The position numbers and the translations under genes are program-made. DNA of 38,127 bases from Candidatus Sulfuritelmatomonas gaucii (GTDB lineage Bacteria; Acidobacteriota; Terriglobia; Terriglobales; Acidobacteriaceae), in NCBI GenBank assembly GCA_900290245.1, contig OKRB01000046.1:1-38127 (forward strand), given 5' to 3'. Positions 15,710 to 24,022 of the stretch are shown here, one piece after another (position 1 is the stretch's first letter; every line of letters begins with the position of its first letter). The notes under the pieces were generated by a model. The model was not told where the DNA came from, searched no databases, and worked only from the letters and a program-made list of their open reading frames with translations.

Positions 15710-15891
15710 AGCGCGCCGGCATGCACGATGCACGATGGCCAGTTTTACCGCCTGGAAACGGCCGGATCGTTCGGCCCGAACGTTGCTGTGCGGGTGAAGC
15801 AAGTGGCTGTGCGGACGCTTTCAAATCAGCCCGCTGCGCTCACTGTTTGCGATGAGCGCGGGCCGGTTGTTTCAATCAAGGAATTGGGTCT
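15710..15891. other. Convergent spacer between pfpI-like and lipoprotein genes
   Basis: This is 182 bases between two converging genes. It begins with a short direct repeat (gcacgatgcacgat near 15722). A potential stem CGGCCGGATCGTTCGGCCCG near 15758-15778 may help end transcription, but no T-run follows on either strand. Confidence 0.3.
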
Positions 15892-18054
15892 TCAATGCGC
15901 CAGCACAAGCCGGCCCAGCGCCAACTGCACATTGTCCGTCTCAATCGCGATTCCCTGCGTGCCGTCGACGAGATACGAAATGAAGTTGCCTGGCGTCGTG
16001 CGCGATGCAGGGTCCAGGCCGGTCAGGGTCCCGGTGAATACTCCATTGGCGGCGGGCGTCAGGGTGCCGGAGATTGCGAAGTCCGCGCCTCCGTTGCCAC
16101 CATCCGCAAATCCCGACACTGTGTCTGTCCCGTTGCCAACGACGGCTGTGACCGAGCCAAGCGCGGCGCCTGATCCGGTATTCGAACTGGTGTTGGCCAC
16201 AGTGGCGTTCAGTCCATAGGTTCCATTGAAGGAGGCCGCACTGAAGGGGCCGGCCTGCTGCTGAAAGGCCTGCCCTGCGAAGGCCTGCGAACCGCCGCTC
16301 GAGAGCAGCAGAGCGTTGCCGCCTCCTGTCAGATAGAGATGTATCGAGTAATTGAAGGTCGAGCCATCCGTCAGGTTGGATAGCGTAGCCCGGCCGGTGG
16401 GATCAACCGTCCATGCGCCGGTGAATGAGAGAGGGCTCTGCACACTCTTTTGGGTGAGATTGTTCCAATTGAGCGTTCCCGCCGCTGTGCCGCCTGTGTT
16501 GGCTGCAATCAGGCCCGCAACCTGAAAGGCTCCATACGGCAAGCCGTTCGATCCGCCGAACACATAGGTTGCGCCTGCCAGCGAAGCGCTGCTGAAATGC
16601 CCCGTGCCGGCGACCTGACCGAGCGCGAGTCCACCCATCACTCCCTGATAATTGGCCACGCTGTTATATGCGGACGAGATGAGCCGAATGTGCGTAGCAT
16701 CCACGATGTAGCCGTTCACCGAGGTTACTGGCAGCGACGAAGATTGATTCGGGTTCAATTGAAACTGCACTCTGCCGAACTTGTCGGGAGCGGTTACAGT
16801 GCTGGCAGCCAACATCTCCTCGCCGTTGTAAGCGCCGCCGTAATTCTCATCGATCGAATCGAGTTCGGTGCCGCTTCCTGAGATGCCGCCAGCGCTATCG
16901 ATGTTGAGTATGCCCCCGACCCACGTAGGACCGCCGAACTGGTCCCCGCCATACATGGAGATGGCAAATCCGCCTGAAGGTGCGGCAGCGCTGGTTTGCA
17001 GTTCAAGCGTGCCGCTGCCGGGCGAGCCGTAGAGTTGCGCGACAAAACCCAGAGCTCCGGAAGCAAGGACGCCATTCAGCGTTTCTCCGCCACCCCCATT
17101 TGTAATGAGCTGGATTTGAAGATTGCTGTCGGGAGTGGTGGCGTAGGTTCCGCCGCTAATCGGTCCCGACAGATAGGAGTAAGGGTAGAGATCGCCGTAA
17201 CCGTCCATCGAATAGGCGATGGAATCCTGCTCGCCGGCGGTGATCGTTCCATTCTGGGCGACAAAGACACCTGTAGTGAAGGTCGCCGACATACCGGAAG
17301 GCCCGGACAACTGGAAAACATAGGTGCCATTGGCCAGCGTTGGCGCTGCCGCGGTAATCACGATGCTTGCCGATACCGATTTGGTCGTGTCGGTAGCGGA
17401 TGTTGCTATCACGGTCACGGTATTGCCCGGCGGGATTGCCGTTGGCGCGGTGTACGTCGATGGCACTCCGCTGGCCGTTAAGGCTGGGCTAAACGATCCG
17501 CAGGGCGAGGCTCCGCAGGTGACTGTCCAATTCACCTGGGGATTCGCCGTCACGTCGTTTGTGATCTGCGCGCGCATGGACATCGAAGAACCCACCTGCA
17601 TTGAGGCCGGCGGAGCGCCAGAGAACGTGACGGAAATCGGAATGGGAGGCACGATTTTGATGACGGCCGAGGCCGAGAGCGAAGGATCGGCAACCGAGGT
17701 TGCCGTCACAGTCACTGTTCCTCCGGAAGGGATCGCTGGAGGGGCAGTGAATAGGATCGCGCCGCCCTCATCGCTCGGCTTCAACGTGCCGCAAGCGCCC
17801 GGGCTCGCGCAACTGATCGCGTACGTGACCGCACTGTTCTCTAGCGCGGTTGGAACTTGAATTGGATAAATCGTGGCCGCATCAATCGTGGCCGATGCAT
17901 TTACAGCCAGCGACGACGGCGGCGTGGAGACAAAGATCACTGAGGTCGGCTGCGGCGTCTCGTTGATAGGTGGCAAGCTTGCGAGTCCGCACCCTGCCAA
18001 GCCGGCGATCATTCCCATGGCAACAAAAGAAAGATATACAGTGCGCCCAAACAT
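15892..18054 (-). CDS. Large secreted lipoprotein with two Cys-paired Ig-like repeats
   Basis: A 720-residue exported protein with signal and lipobox GLAGC near residue 22. Two Ig-like repeats follow, each with a Cys pair in the acidobacterial pattern: YAISCASPGACGTL and then WTVTCGASPCGSF, each continuing to a TAP motif and a VTVTATS or VTVIATS strand. The rest (about 240-720) is Gly/Ser/Thr-rich beta sequence in which GTYVF/ATYVF/GTYGL motifs recur, which suggests repeated strands. I know of no catalytic motif. Similar proteins are numerous in acidobacterial genomes and are presumed surface or matrix proteins. ATG 18054 is chosen over the TTG at 18072 because it gives a normal signal and has GGGG upstream. 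It is convergent with the pfpI-like gene. Confidence 0.75.
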   Translation of the reverse strand: MFGRTVYLSFVAMGMIAGLAGCGLASLPPINETPQPTSVIFVSTPPSSLAVNASATIDAATIYPIQVPTALENSAVTYAISCASPGACGTLKPSDEGGAILFTAPPAIPSGGTVTVTATSVADPSLSASAVIKIVPPIPISVTFSGAPPASMQVGSSMSMRAQITNDVTANPQVNWTVTCGASPCGSFSPALTASGVPSTYTAPTAIPPGNTVTVIATSATDTTKSVSASIVITAAAPTLANGTYVFQLSGPSGMSATFTTGVFVAQNGTITAGEQDSIAYSMDGYGDLYPYSYLSGPISGGTYATTPDSNLQIQLITNGGGGETLNGVLASGALGFVAQLYGSPGSGTLELQTSAAAPSGGFAISMYGGDQFGGPTWVGGILNIDSAGGISGSGTELDSIDENYGGAYNGEEMLAASTVTAPDKFGRVQFQLNPNQSSSLPVTSVNGYIVDATHIRLISSAYNSVANYQGVMGGLALGQVAGTGHFSSASLAGATYVFGGSNGLPYGAFQVAGLIAANTGGTAAGTLNWNNLTQKSVQSPLSFTGAWTVDPTGRATLSNLTDGSTFNYSIHLYLTGGGNALLLSSGGSQAFAGQAFQQQAGPFSAASFNGTYGLNATVANTSSNTGSGAALGSVTAVVGNGTDTVSGFADGGNGGADFAISGTLTPAANGVFTGTLTGLDPASRTTPGNFISYLVDGTQGIAIETDNVQLALGRLVLAH

Positions 18055-18389
18055 GACCAACACCCCACTCAAAAGCGGTGAGAGGCACGCGTGCAGCTCT
18101 ATTCTTTGCAGTATCTATGCCTCTAGTTGGGTTATAAGGTTGACGAAAGGAAGGGATTCCAATCGGCGCTGGCGCAGCCAATGGTTCCGCGAAGAGCCCC
18201 AAATCGCGCACCTCCGCACCCCTCTTCCTCTTAGATGCCAAAACGTTCCAAATAGTGAGACACTCATGGCGATATTCTGTTTTGCCGGTCACGGGGGTTG
18301 GTTCGGGCTGCGTCCGGTTCGCCCAGCCTTGCCGACCTCACCAACTGCCGCATACACTGGTACCTCTTCTCAACTCAAGAGGATGCGAG
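18055..18389. other. Divergent intergenic region, lipoprotein / PAP2 genes
   Basis: This 335-base region must carry the promoters of the leftward lipoprotein and rightward PAP2-like genes, but I find no convincing -35/-10 pair. It contains a 10-bp palindrome GCACGCGTGC (18085-18094) and an AT-richer patch with TTATAA near 18131. The open frame running from 18255 to 18389 is rejected as coding because the family homology and ribosome site are at 18390. Confidence 0.4.
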
Positions 18390-19316
18390 ATGCTTGACTT
18401 CCTTCGACGGCGGCTCGATGAACTCGTCACCATCCTGTTTCTGTCGCTGGTTCTTGTCGTCACCATTCTGCGCCCGCCCGTTTTTGCCACGCAGGGCGGG
18501 CTTACGCTCGCACGCATCATTCTCTGGGGCGCCGGTATTTTGCTCGCAATTCTCCTGGTTACTTCGCGCCTCAGCAGTTTGGCGCAGAGTGCGCTCGGTA
18601 TCGTGCTGAAGATCGGACCGATGGTCGTCGCCATCGTCGGCTACGTGAGCCTCAAGCTATTGCACGCCGAGGACATCACGGCATGGCTTGGGATCCTGCC
18701 CAAGGATCACCAGATGATGGTGGCTGACGCGGCGCTTTTCGGCAAGACTCCTTATCTATGGTTCGCGCAGTGGGGACTCGACGGGAATCTGCTGCAGCGG
18801 GTCATGGCCAGCTTCTATGCTTTTTATCCCTTCACGCCGCTCATCGCGCTGGCCTGGTTTCTTTGGAAGCGCGATCGCGCGCAGTTTTCTCTCATCCGGC
18901 GCACGCTGCTCATTTCGCTCTATTGCGGTTACTGCTGCTACATTCTGATTCCTGTCGCCGGCCCGCTTTCACTCACAAAGCTGTCGCCGTTTTTCATCCA
19001 GTCCACGACCACTTACAAGTTCCTGACCGACAATTTCCGTTACCGCTTTGACTGCTTCCCCAGCCTTCACACCGCAAATCCATGGCTTCTGTTATGGCTA
19101 TGCCGGAACAAGCTGCCGCGCACGGTGGTGGGCGGGGGAGCGATGGTCTGCCTCGTCATCACCCTCTCCACGATGGCGCTGCGACTGCACTACGGAGTAG
19201 ATGTCCTGGCGGGACTGGCCTGGGCCTGGCTGATGTTGTTCACCGGCCGCGCTACTCTTCCCCAGGAAGAGACATTCGCGGTGAAAGACGCGCGTGCTGT
19301 GGAACTCGCCTCCTAG
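18390..19316 (+). CDS. PAP2-superfamily membrane protein, Aur1/IPC-synthase-like
   Basis: A 308-residue membrane protein with about six to eight hydrophobic segments. The lipid phosphatase / phosphotransferase C-terminal motifs are DCFPSLHTA (His227) and LRLHYGVD (His267 and Asp271). These give the His-His-Asp triad used by the PAP2_3 branch, which includes yeast Aur1 inositol phosphorylceramide synthase and sphingomyelin synthase. The KX6RP motif of ordinary PAP2 phosphatases is not evident, which again favours the transferase branch. The likely reaction is transfer of a phospho-headgroup between lipids, or lipid dephosphorylation, at the inner membrane. The start is moved to 18390 because GAGG (18379-18382) lies 7 bases upstream and the first membrane helix begins soon after. 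Substrate unknown. Confidence 0.8.
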   Translation: MLDFLRRRLDELVTILFLSLVLVVTILRPPVFATQGGLTLARIILWGAGILLAILLVTSRLSSLAQSALGIVLKIGPMVVAIVGYVSLKLLHAEDITAWLGILPKDHQMMVADAALFGKTPYLWFAQWGLDGNLLQRVMASFYAFYPFTPLIALAWFLWKRDRAQFSLIRRTLLISLYCGYCCYILIPVAGPLSLTKLSPFFIQSTTTYKFLTDNFRYRFDCFPSLHTANPWLLLWLCRNKLPRTVVGGGAMVCLVITLSTMALRLHYGVDVLAGLAWAWLMLFTGRATLPQEETFAVKDARAVELAS

Positions 19317-19340
19317 AGCGGTGTTCGGTTGCTTAGAGCA

Positions 19341-20339
19341 TCAGGCGGTTGCTTGGCGCTGCCACACAGCCGCGTCAAAGCTGTGTGTACAAGTGTAGCC
19401 TTCGTCGTAGTAGAGGCGAATGGCCTCGGGATTGGCCTCAGTGACGGTGAGAGAAATCTCTGAAGCGCCCAGGCGGATAAAGCTGGACGCAGCCTGCGCG
19501 AGAAGCATGCGAGCCAGACCACGACGGCGAAAGGCAGGGTGAACGCAAACCTGTGTCAGGTGCCCGCTTAGCGTGCTGACGCGCGAGCCCAGCACCAGGG
19601 CAGCCAGCTCGCGGCTGTCGCGCTCGACCACCACGAACGATGCCGCCGGAGCAAACGTACCGCACCCTGCGTAGTGAACGATGTTGTTGAGGAAGCGCAT
19701 GGAGCCATGCGCGGAGCGGTACTGGTCGTTGATCAGGCCGTCAGGATGGCCGCGGTAAGCATCGCAGATGAGGCGCGCGGCCGGCGCCAAATCCGCTTCG
19801 CGCCACGGCCGCAGCTCAAGATTCGGAGGCAGATCCGGGCGAGCCGAGCTCGATCGGCCCTGCAACGGCTGCACCAGATAGAGCCTGCGAAAAATCTCAA
19901 ATCCAGTGGCGCGAAAGATTTCGGCGAACTTGCCAGCGGAATGCAGAAGCAATTGCGACTCGATGCGGTCGACGTGCGGCGAATTGAGCAAGAGCTCGAA
20001 GAGGTGGCGGAGCAGTGTTTCTTCTATACAACAGGCAGGACCCAATTCGCCGGACGCAGCGTTTGCGGCGCCAGGGAGGGCGAAGACATCGCCGATGACA
20101 GCTTTATTTTCTTCATAGACGCAGAACACATAGCCCATGACGCGGCCCGACTCGAGCGCGGCAAAACCGGGCAGCATGTGGTTGTCGAGATACTGCATCA
20201 GCAGCCGGGCTGAAGCGTGATAGTCCCAATGCAACCGCTGCTCCCAGAGTTCGCCCTCGCCTTCAAGCACAGGACGAAGTGCCGGAGCCGCAAAGTGCCG
20301 CAGATCGAGAATCTCGACGGACCCACTCAAGAGCTGCAT
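19341..20339 (-). CDS. GNAT acetyltransferase with two GNAT-like halves
   Basis: A 332-residue protein. The C-terminal half has the acetyl-CoA-binding motif A, QVCVHPAFRRRGLARMLL, then a helix and SLTVTEANPEAIRLYY, so it should be a working N-acetyltransferase domain. The N-terminal half resembles a second, degenerate GNAT fold. The substrate is unknown. ATG 20339 is chosen because AGAGG precedes it; the TTG at 20357 is the alternative. It lies 57 bases after the GT39 gene and is the last gene of the rbfA-nrnA-GT39-GNAT series. It may modify the glycan or a ribosomal protein, but neither is supported beyond position. Confidence 0.8.
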   Translation of the reverse strand: MQLLSGSVEILDLRHFAAPALRPVLEGEGELWEQRLHWDYHASARLLMQYLDNHMLPGFAALESGRVMGYVFCVYEENKAVIGDVFALPGAANAASGELGPACCIEETLLRHLFELLLNSPHVDRIESQLLLHSAGKFAEIFRATGFEIFRRLYLVQPLQGRSSSARPDLPPNLELRPWREADLAPAARLICDAYRGHPDGLINDQYRSAHGSMRFLNNIVHYAGCGTFAPAASFVVVERDSRELAALVLGSRVSTLSGHLTQVCVHPAFRRRGLARMLLAQAASSFIRLGASEISLTVTEANPEAIRLYYDEGYTCTHSFDAAVWQRQATA

Positions 20340-20396
20340 TCCCCTCTCATTGCGCAATTCCGAAAGGCATTGCTCTACGCCAATTGAAAGGCCGCA

Positions 20397-22283
20397 TCAG
20401 CGGCTGCCAACGAGGTAGATTTCCAGCCCCTGCTCCGGCCAACGAAACAACGGCTCGTAACGCCGACCTTCAAGATACTCCTCAAGCGCGGCCTGGGTCT
20501 CAAGATCGGCCCCATGCTTGCCTTGCACGCGTGCCACGAGGACATGCTGCTCGTCGGGCACGCCACTTTCTTCGTAATTCACGACTTCACGGTTGCGATA
20601 GAACGAGAGCCCATACTCGATGTCGCGGCGAACGCGAAAGACTGCTACGGTTTCGTCCGCGGGCACCAGGCTACCGAGTTGTTCTGCGAGCGGCCGCGCG
20701 GAATATGTGCGATCAAGTAAATGAATGACGCGCTTGGAAGCGGGGATGCCAGGAATCCCGAACGCCGGCCCCGCGCCGTAAATAAAGAGCACGAGTACAA
20801 CCAGAATTCCGCAGGTCGCCGTACGAAGCCGGATGACTCCAAATCCCCTGGTCACAACGAGAATCAGGAGCGCCGCTCCGACGCCTGCCATCGAGGCGGC
20901 AGTTAACGCGTGAGCGGGCGGCATTTGCGCACCGTGTACAACGAACCAGGGGAGGAGAAGCACGACCAAGGCGGTAACGCCGCAAACCACAGCATGGCCG
21001 AGCAGGATCCAACGGTTGAGCCCGGGCTGGCGGCGACGGAAAAGATAATCTCCGGTCAGGATGGTGATGGGAGGAATGGCGGGAAGAATGTAGCCGGGGA
21101 GCTTGGATTGGGAGAACGAGAAAAAGACGATGGGGATCAGCGACCAGAGCACCAGAAACTCGGGAAATGCGTCACCGGGGCGGGTGGGCAGCGGTTTCCC
21201 CGCCCTGGAGTGGCGCAGACGCCACTCGGCCACGGATGTCATGATGCCATCGATCAATGCGCGGATCGCAATCACCGCCCAAGGCATGAGCGCGAGCACC
21301 GCGACCACGAAGTAGTACCAGAATGGCTGCGCATGCTGATAGCGATCGGTGGCGAAGCGCTGGAGGTTGTGTTCGAGAAAGAATTCGCGGAAGAAGGTTG
21401 GATTCTGATGCTGCACAGCAATGAACCACGGCAGCACCATGGCAAAGTAGAGAACGACGCCCGGCCACCAAAGCGACCGAGGCAAGATGCGCCACTCCTT
21501 GCGAAGGAAGGCGAAGGCGACGATAATCAGCGCGGCCAGGAGCGGCGCAACCGGACCCTTTGCGAGCGTAGCCAGTCCTGTAAAAAAGTAAATGTCGTAG
21601 AGCCAGAATTTGGAGTTGGTTTCATACCACGCATACCAGCCCAGTAGCCCAATAGACAGTGGCGCAGCCATCTGCATGTCGGTGGAGGCGCCGCGCGAGA
21701 AGGCCATGATCCCGACGCAGGCCACGGTGATGAGCGCTGCGTCAAGATGACCGCCTGGCCGGAATCTTTTCATGTGCAGGTAGATGAGACCGACCATGAT
21801 GAAGGCGAAGCTGGCCGAAGGCAGACGCGCGGCCCAGTCGTGAACGCCGAAGTCCTGAAACACAAACATCGCGCGCCAGTAATAGAGCGCAGGCTTCTCA
21901 AGCCAAGGCCGGCCATAAAGGTAAGGCGTGACGCAGGCGCTCAACCGCCCACTGAGCGTATGCGCGGAGTCAAAGCGCACGAGCATTTCGTGGGCGATTT
22001 GCGCGTAGCGCGGCTCATCGGCGCCCACCAGCCCCAGGCCATCGCCGCCCACCAATGGAGTGGTCCCGTAAACAAGGAAGAAAACACTAAAGCAAAGAAA
22101 AACCAAAGCCTCGCTGACCGTAGCCCAGCGGGGCATGCGCCATCGCGGATGCAGCAATGAATCCTTTGGCGAAGGTTCCACCGGAATTTCCATCCGTGGC
22201 AGTTCTCCAAGAAGTGTGCGGCAGCCTTGTTTGCGCAGGACGAACGTCATGATTTGTGCAGTGACGGACGCGGATCGAAGCAT
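20397..22283 (-). CDS. GT39/ArnT-like membrane glycosyltransferase
   Basis: A 628-residue polytopic inner-membrane protein (about 11-13 hydrophobic segments) of the ArnT/PMT-like glycosyltransferase superfamily, which uses polyprenyl-phosphate sugars on the periplasmic side. The acidic pair in the first outer loop, expected to be catalytic, is Asp89-Glu90 in GADEPRYAQIA. LATLAKGPVAPLLA is the conserved motif between helices seen in ArnT. A soluble C-terminal domain (about 520-628) follows. ATG 22283 has GGAAGG 8 bases upstream; ATG 22193 is a shorter alternative. It lies 94 bases after nrnA. The acceptor could be lipid A, a protein or another surface glycan; the sequence does not tell. Confidence 0.85.
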   Translation of the reverse strand: MLRSASVTAQIMTFVLRKQGCRTLLGELPRMEIPVEPSPKDSLLHPRWRMPRWATVSEALVFLCFSVFFLVYGTTPLVGGDGLGLVGADEPRYAQIAHEMLVRFDSAHTLSGRLSACVTPYLYGRPWLEKPALYYWRAMFVFQDFGVHDWAARLPSASFAFIMVGLIYLHMKRFRPGGHLDAALITVACVGIMAFSRGASTDMQMAAPLSIGLLGWYAWYETNSKFWLYDIYFFTGLATLAKGPVAPLLAALIIVAFAFLRKEWRILPRSLWWPGVVLYFAMVLPWFIAVQHQNPTFFREFFLEHNLQRFATDRYQHAQPFWYYFVVAVLALMPWAVIAIRALIDGIMTSVAEWRLRHSRAGKPLPTRPGDAFPEFLVLWSLIPIVFFSFSQSKLPGYILPAIPPITILTGDYLFRRRQPGLNRWILLGHAVVCGVTALVVLLLPWFVVHGAQMPPAHALTAASMAGVGAALLILVVTRGFGVIRLRTATCGILVVLVLFIYGAGPAFGIPGIPASKRVIHLLDRTYSARPLAEQLGSLVPADETVAVFRVRRDIEYGLSFYRNREVVNYEESGVPDEQHVLVARVQGKHGADLETQAALEEYLEGRRYEPLFRWPEQGLEIYLVGSR

Positions 22284-22377
22284 GCCTGCCGCCTTCCGTG
22301 CCGTATGATGGCCCGGAGATCCCTCTGCGCAGTAACAGGGTCAAGGCTAACAGATTCGAGTGCAATCTCAAGCAGAC

Positions 22378-23457
22378 TCAGCCGGAGCGGGCGGTCGGAT
22401 TGTCCGCGGCATTGCGCAATTCCGAGAGAATCTCTTCAAGAGCGCGCGGCAACGGCCCGTCGAGTGTGCACCCAGCGGCGTTTTCGTGACCACCGCCCCC
22501 CAACCGCGCAGCGACCGCGGCCACATTCACCTCGCCCCTGCTGCGCAGGCTCAACCGGATAAGGCCTTCGGGCAGCTCTCGCAGGAAGACCGCGACGTCA
22601 ACGCCGGCAATGCCCAGCGCAATATTCACGATCCCTTCGCAGTCCTCTTCCGCGGCGCAGCTCCGCACCATGTCCTGGTGCGTGACCCATAACCAGGCGA
22701 GTCTCCCCTTGCGCTTCAACCTGCGGAGGGCCATGCCCAGTAGCAGAAGTTTCGACGGCGACACGGAAAAGTACACTTCGTGGGCGATGGCGACGGGATT
22801 CGCTCCCGCCGCAACCAACTCCCGCGCCAGCGCGAAGGTGGATGCGCGCACTGCGCCATAGAGGAAGCCGCCCGTGTCGGTGAGCAGCGTTGTGTAAAGA
22901 CAGGTCGCCATTTCCGGAGTGAGTTTCGCGCCGGCGGCCAGCGCCAGCCGGTATACCATCTCGCCTACGCTCACTGCGCTGTGATCAATCCAATTCAGGG
23001 CCGCAAATGCCTGTCCAGTGACATGGTGATCGATATTGATCAGGAACAACTGTTCGAGGCCGCGCAGGCGGGTGCGCTCCACGCCATCACATTCCAGCAG
23101 AATGGCAGCGTCATAACGGCCATCAACTCGCAATAGGGTTTGGACGGCATCAGCGCCCGGGAGCTTGCGGTAGACGGCCGGAATCCGGTCCGCTGTTACG
23201 AGATCTGCGCGCTTGCCCATCTGCTCGATGAGCGTTCCGAGGGAGAGCATCGATCCAATCGCGTCGCCATCGGGCCGAGAGTGCGAGCAGACAAGGAAAC
23301 GCTCACCGTCGCGCAAGACGCGAAGAATCGCAGCGACGGGGTCGTCCTGCGCTGCAGCATAGGTGCGCGATTCCGCGCCTTCCATTCCGGCGACCAATGC
23401 TTTGGCTCCGGGTTTGGCGGAAGTGCGGCGCATTGCATCAGCTAATGGAAGCGCCAT
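22378..23457 (-). CDS. nrnA: DHH/DHHA1 phosphoesterase NrnA (oligoribonuclease / pAp phosphatase)
   Basis: A protein of about 359 residues that should degrade short RNA oligomers and dephosphorylate pAp in the cytoplasm. The DHH domain shows SRPDGDAIGS, LECDGVERTR and INIDHHVTGQ, which bind two Mn ions. The DHHA1 domain ends with the substrate motif GGGHENAAGC. The start is uncertain: ATG 23457 overlaps the end of rbfA by 20 bases, while ATG 23502 (GAGAGG 9 bases upstream) overlaps by 65 bases. In either case the rbfA stop lies inside the nrnA reading frame region, so translation is probably coupled. rbfA-nrnA is a common pair in many bacteria, normally located after infB. Confidence 0.93.
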   Translation of the reverse strand: MALPLADAMRRTSAKPGAKALVAGMEGAESRTYAAAQDDPVAAILRVLRDGERFLVCSHSRPDGDAIGSMLSLGTLIEQMGKRADLVTADRIPAVYRKLPGADAVQTLLRVDGRYDAAILLECDGVERTRLRGLEQLFLINIDHHVTGQAFAALNWIDHSAVSVGEMVYRLALAAGAKLTPEMATCLYTTLLTDTGGFLYGAVRASTFALARELVAAGANPVAIAHEVYFSVSPSKLLLLGMALRRLKRKGRLAWLWVTHQDMVRSCAAEEDCEGIVNIALGIAGVDVAVFLRELPEGLIRLSLRSRGEVNVAAVAARLGGGGHENAAGCTLDGPLPRALEEILSELRNAADNPTARSG

Positions 23458-23908
23458 GTTCCGAGTGAGGCTTGGTCTGTGCGGGGCCCTGTTGCATTTC
23501 ATCCCCGCGAGCCTCTCCTGCTTTGCCCGCGGCGGCTTGCTTTTTGCGCGACCGGCTCATCAGTTCATCAATGCGCGCCTGAAAACGGCCGGACCGATCG
23601 GCGAGAAAGGTCAAGTCGGGGATGTAGCGCGTCCCCATCCGCTCCTTCAGTCCGTGGCGGATGTAGCCCTTTGCTGCGTCGAGGCCGGCGATGGTGTTGG
23701 CTTCGGCCCTGGCGATGTCTTTTGCGGCGCTGTCGAGCGCCACATAGACACGCGCCGATTTGCCGCCGGGGTTCAATGCAACTTCGCTCACATAACAAAA
23801 ATCAATGCGCGGATCGGAGAGCTCGCCCTCGATCATGGCGCCGATCTCCACCCGCAGGGTTTCGGCCACGCGGTCCTGATGATGCTTTCTTGCCCTGTGT
23901 TCCGGCAT
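23438..23908 (-). CDS. rbfA: Ribosome-binding factor A (RbfA)
   Basis: A 156-residue KH-fold protein needed for late 30S maturation and 16S rRNA 5'-end processing. The N-terminal segment RVAETLRVEIGAMIEGELSD and the middle PGGKSARVYVALD and KGYIRHGLKERMGTRYIPDL are typical. A tail of about 35 residues, rich in Lys/Arg, Ala and Gln, extends past the core. The start has a strong GAGGAGGAG site 2 bases before the ATG. It is the first gene of a leftward series with nrnA, GT39 and GNAT, and lies about 9 kb from infB on the other strand, which is unusual because infB-rbfA is widely conserved. Confidence 0.94.
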   Translation of the reverse strand: MPEHRARKHHQDRVAETLRVEIGAMIEGELSDPRIDFCYVSEVALNPGGKSARVYVALDSAAKDIARAEANTIAGLDAAKGYIRHGLKERMGTRYIPDLTFLADRSGRFQARIDELMSRSRKKQAAAGKAGEARGDEMQQGPAQTKPHSEHGASIS

Positions 23909-24022
23909 GGCTCCTCCTCGACGAAATAAACCCCTTAGGATACCAGAGCGGTTGCCTGAAAGCCCGCGGAGGAATCGCGATTGCCACTCTCCGGGGATGA
24001 CGTGTGCGCTGAGGGGCGCGGA

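Noticed and set aside
23965..23985. aggaatcgcgat near the rbfA start resembles aggaattgcgat at 15104
   Set aside because: The match is only 11 of 12 bases and in direct rather than clearly inverted orientation, so I do not use it as evidence for the inversion.
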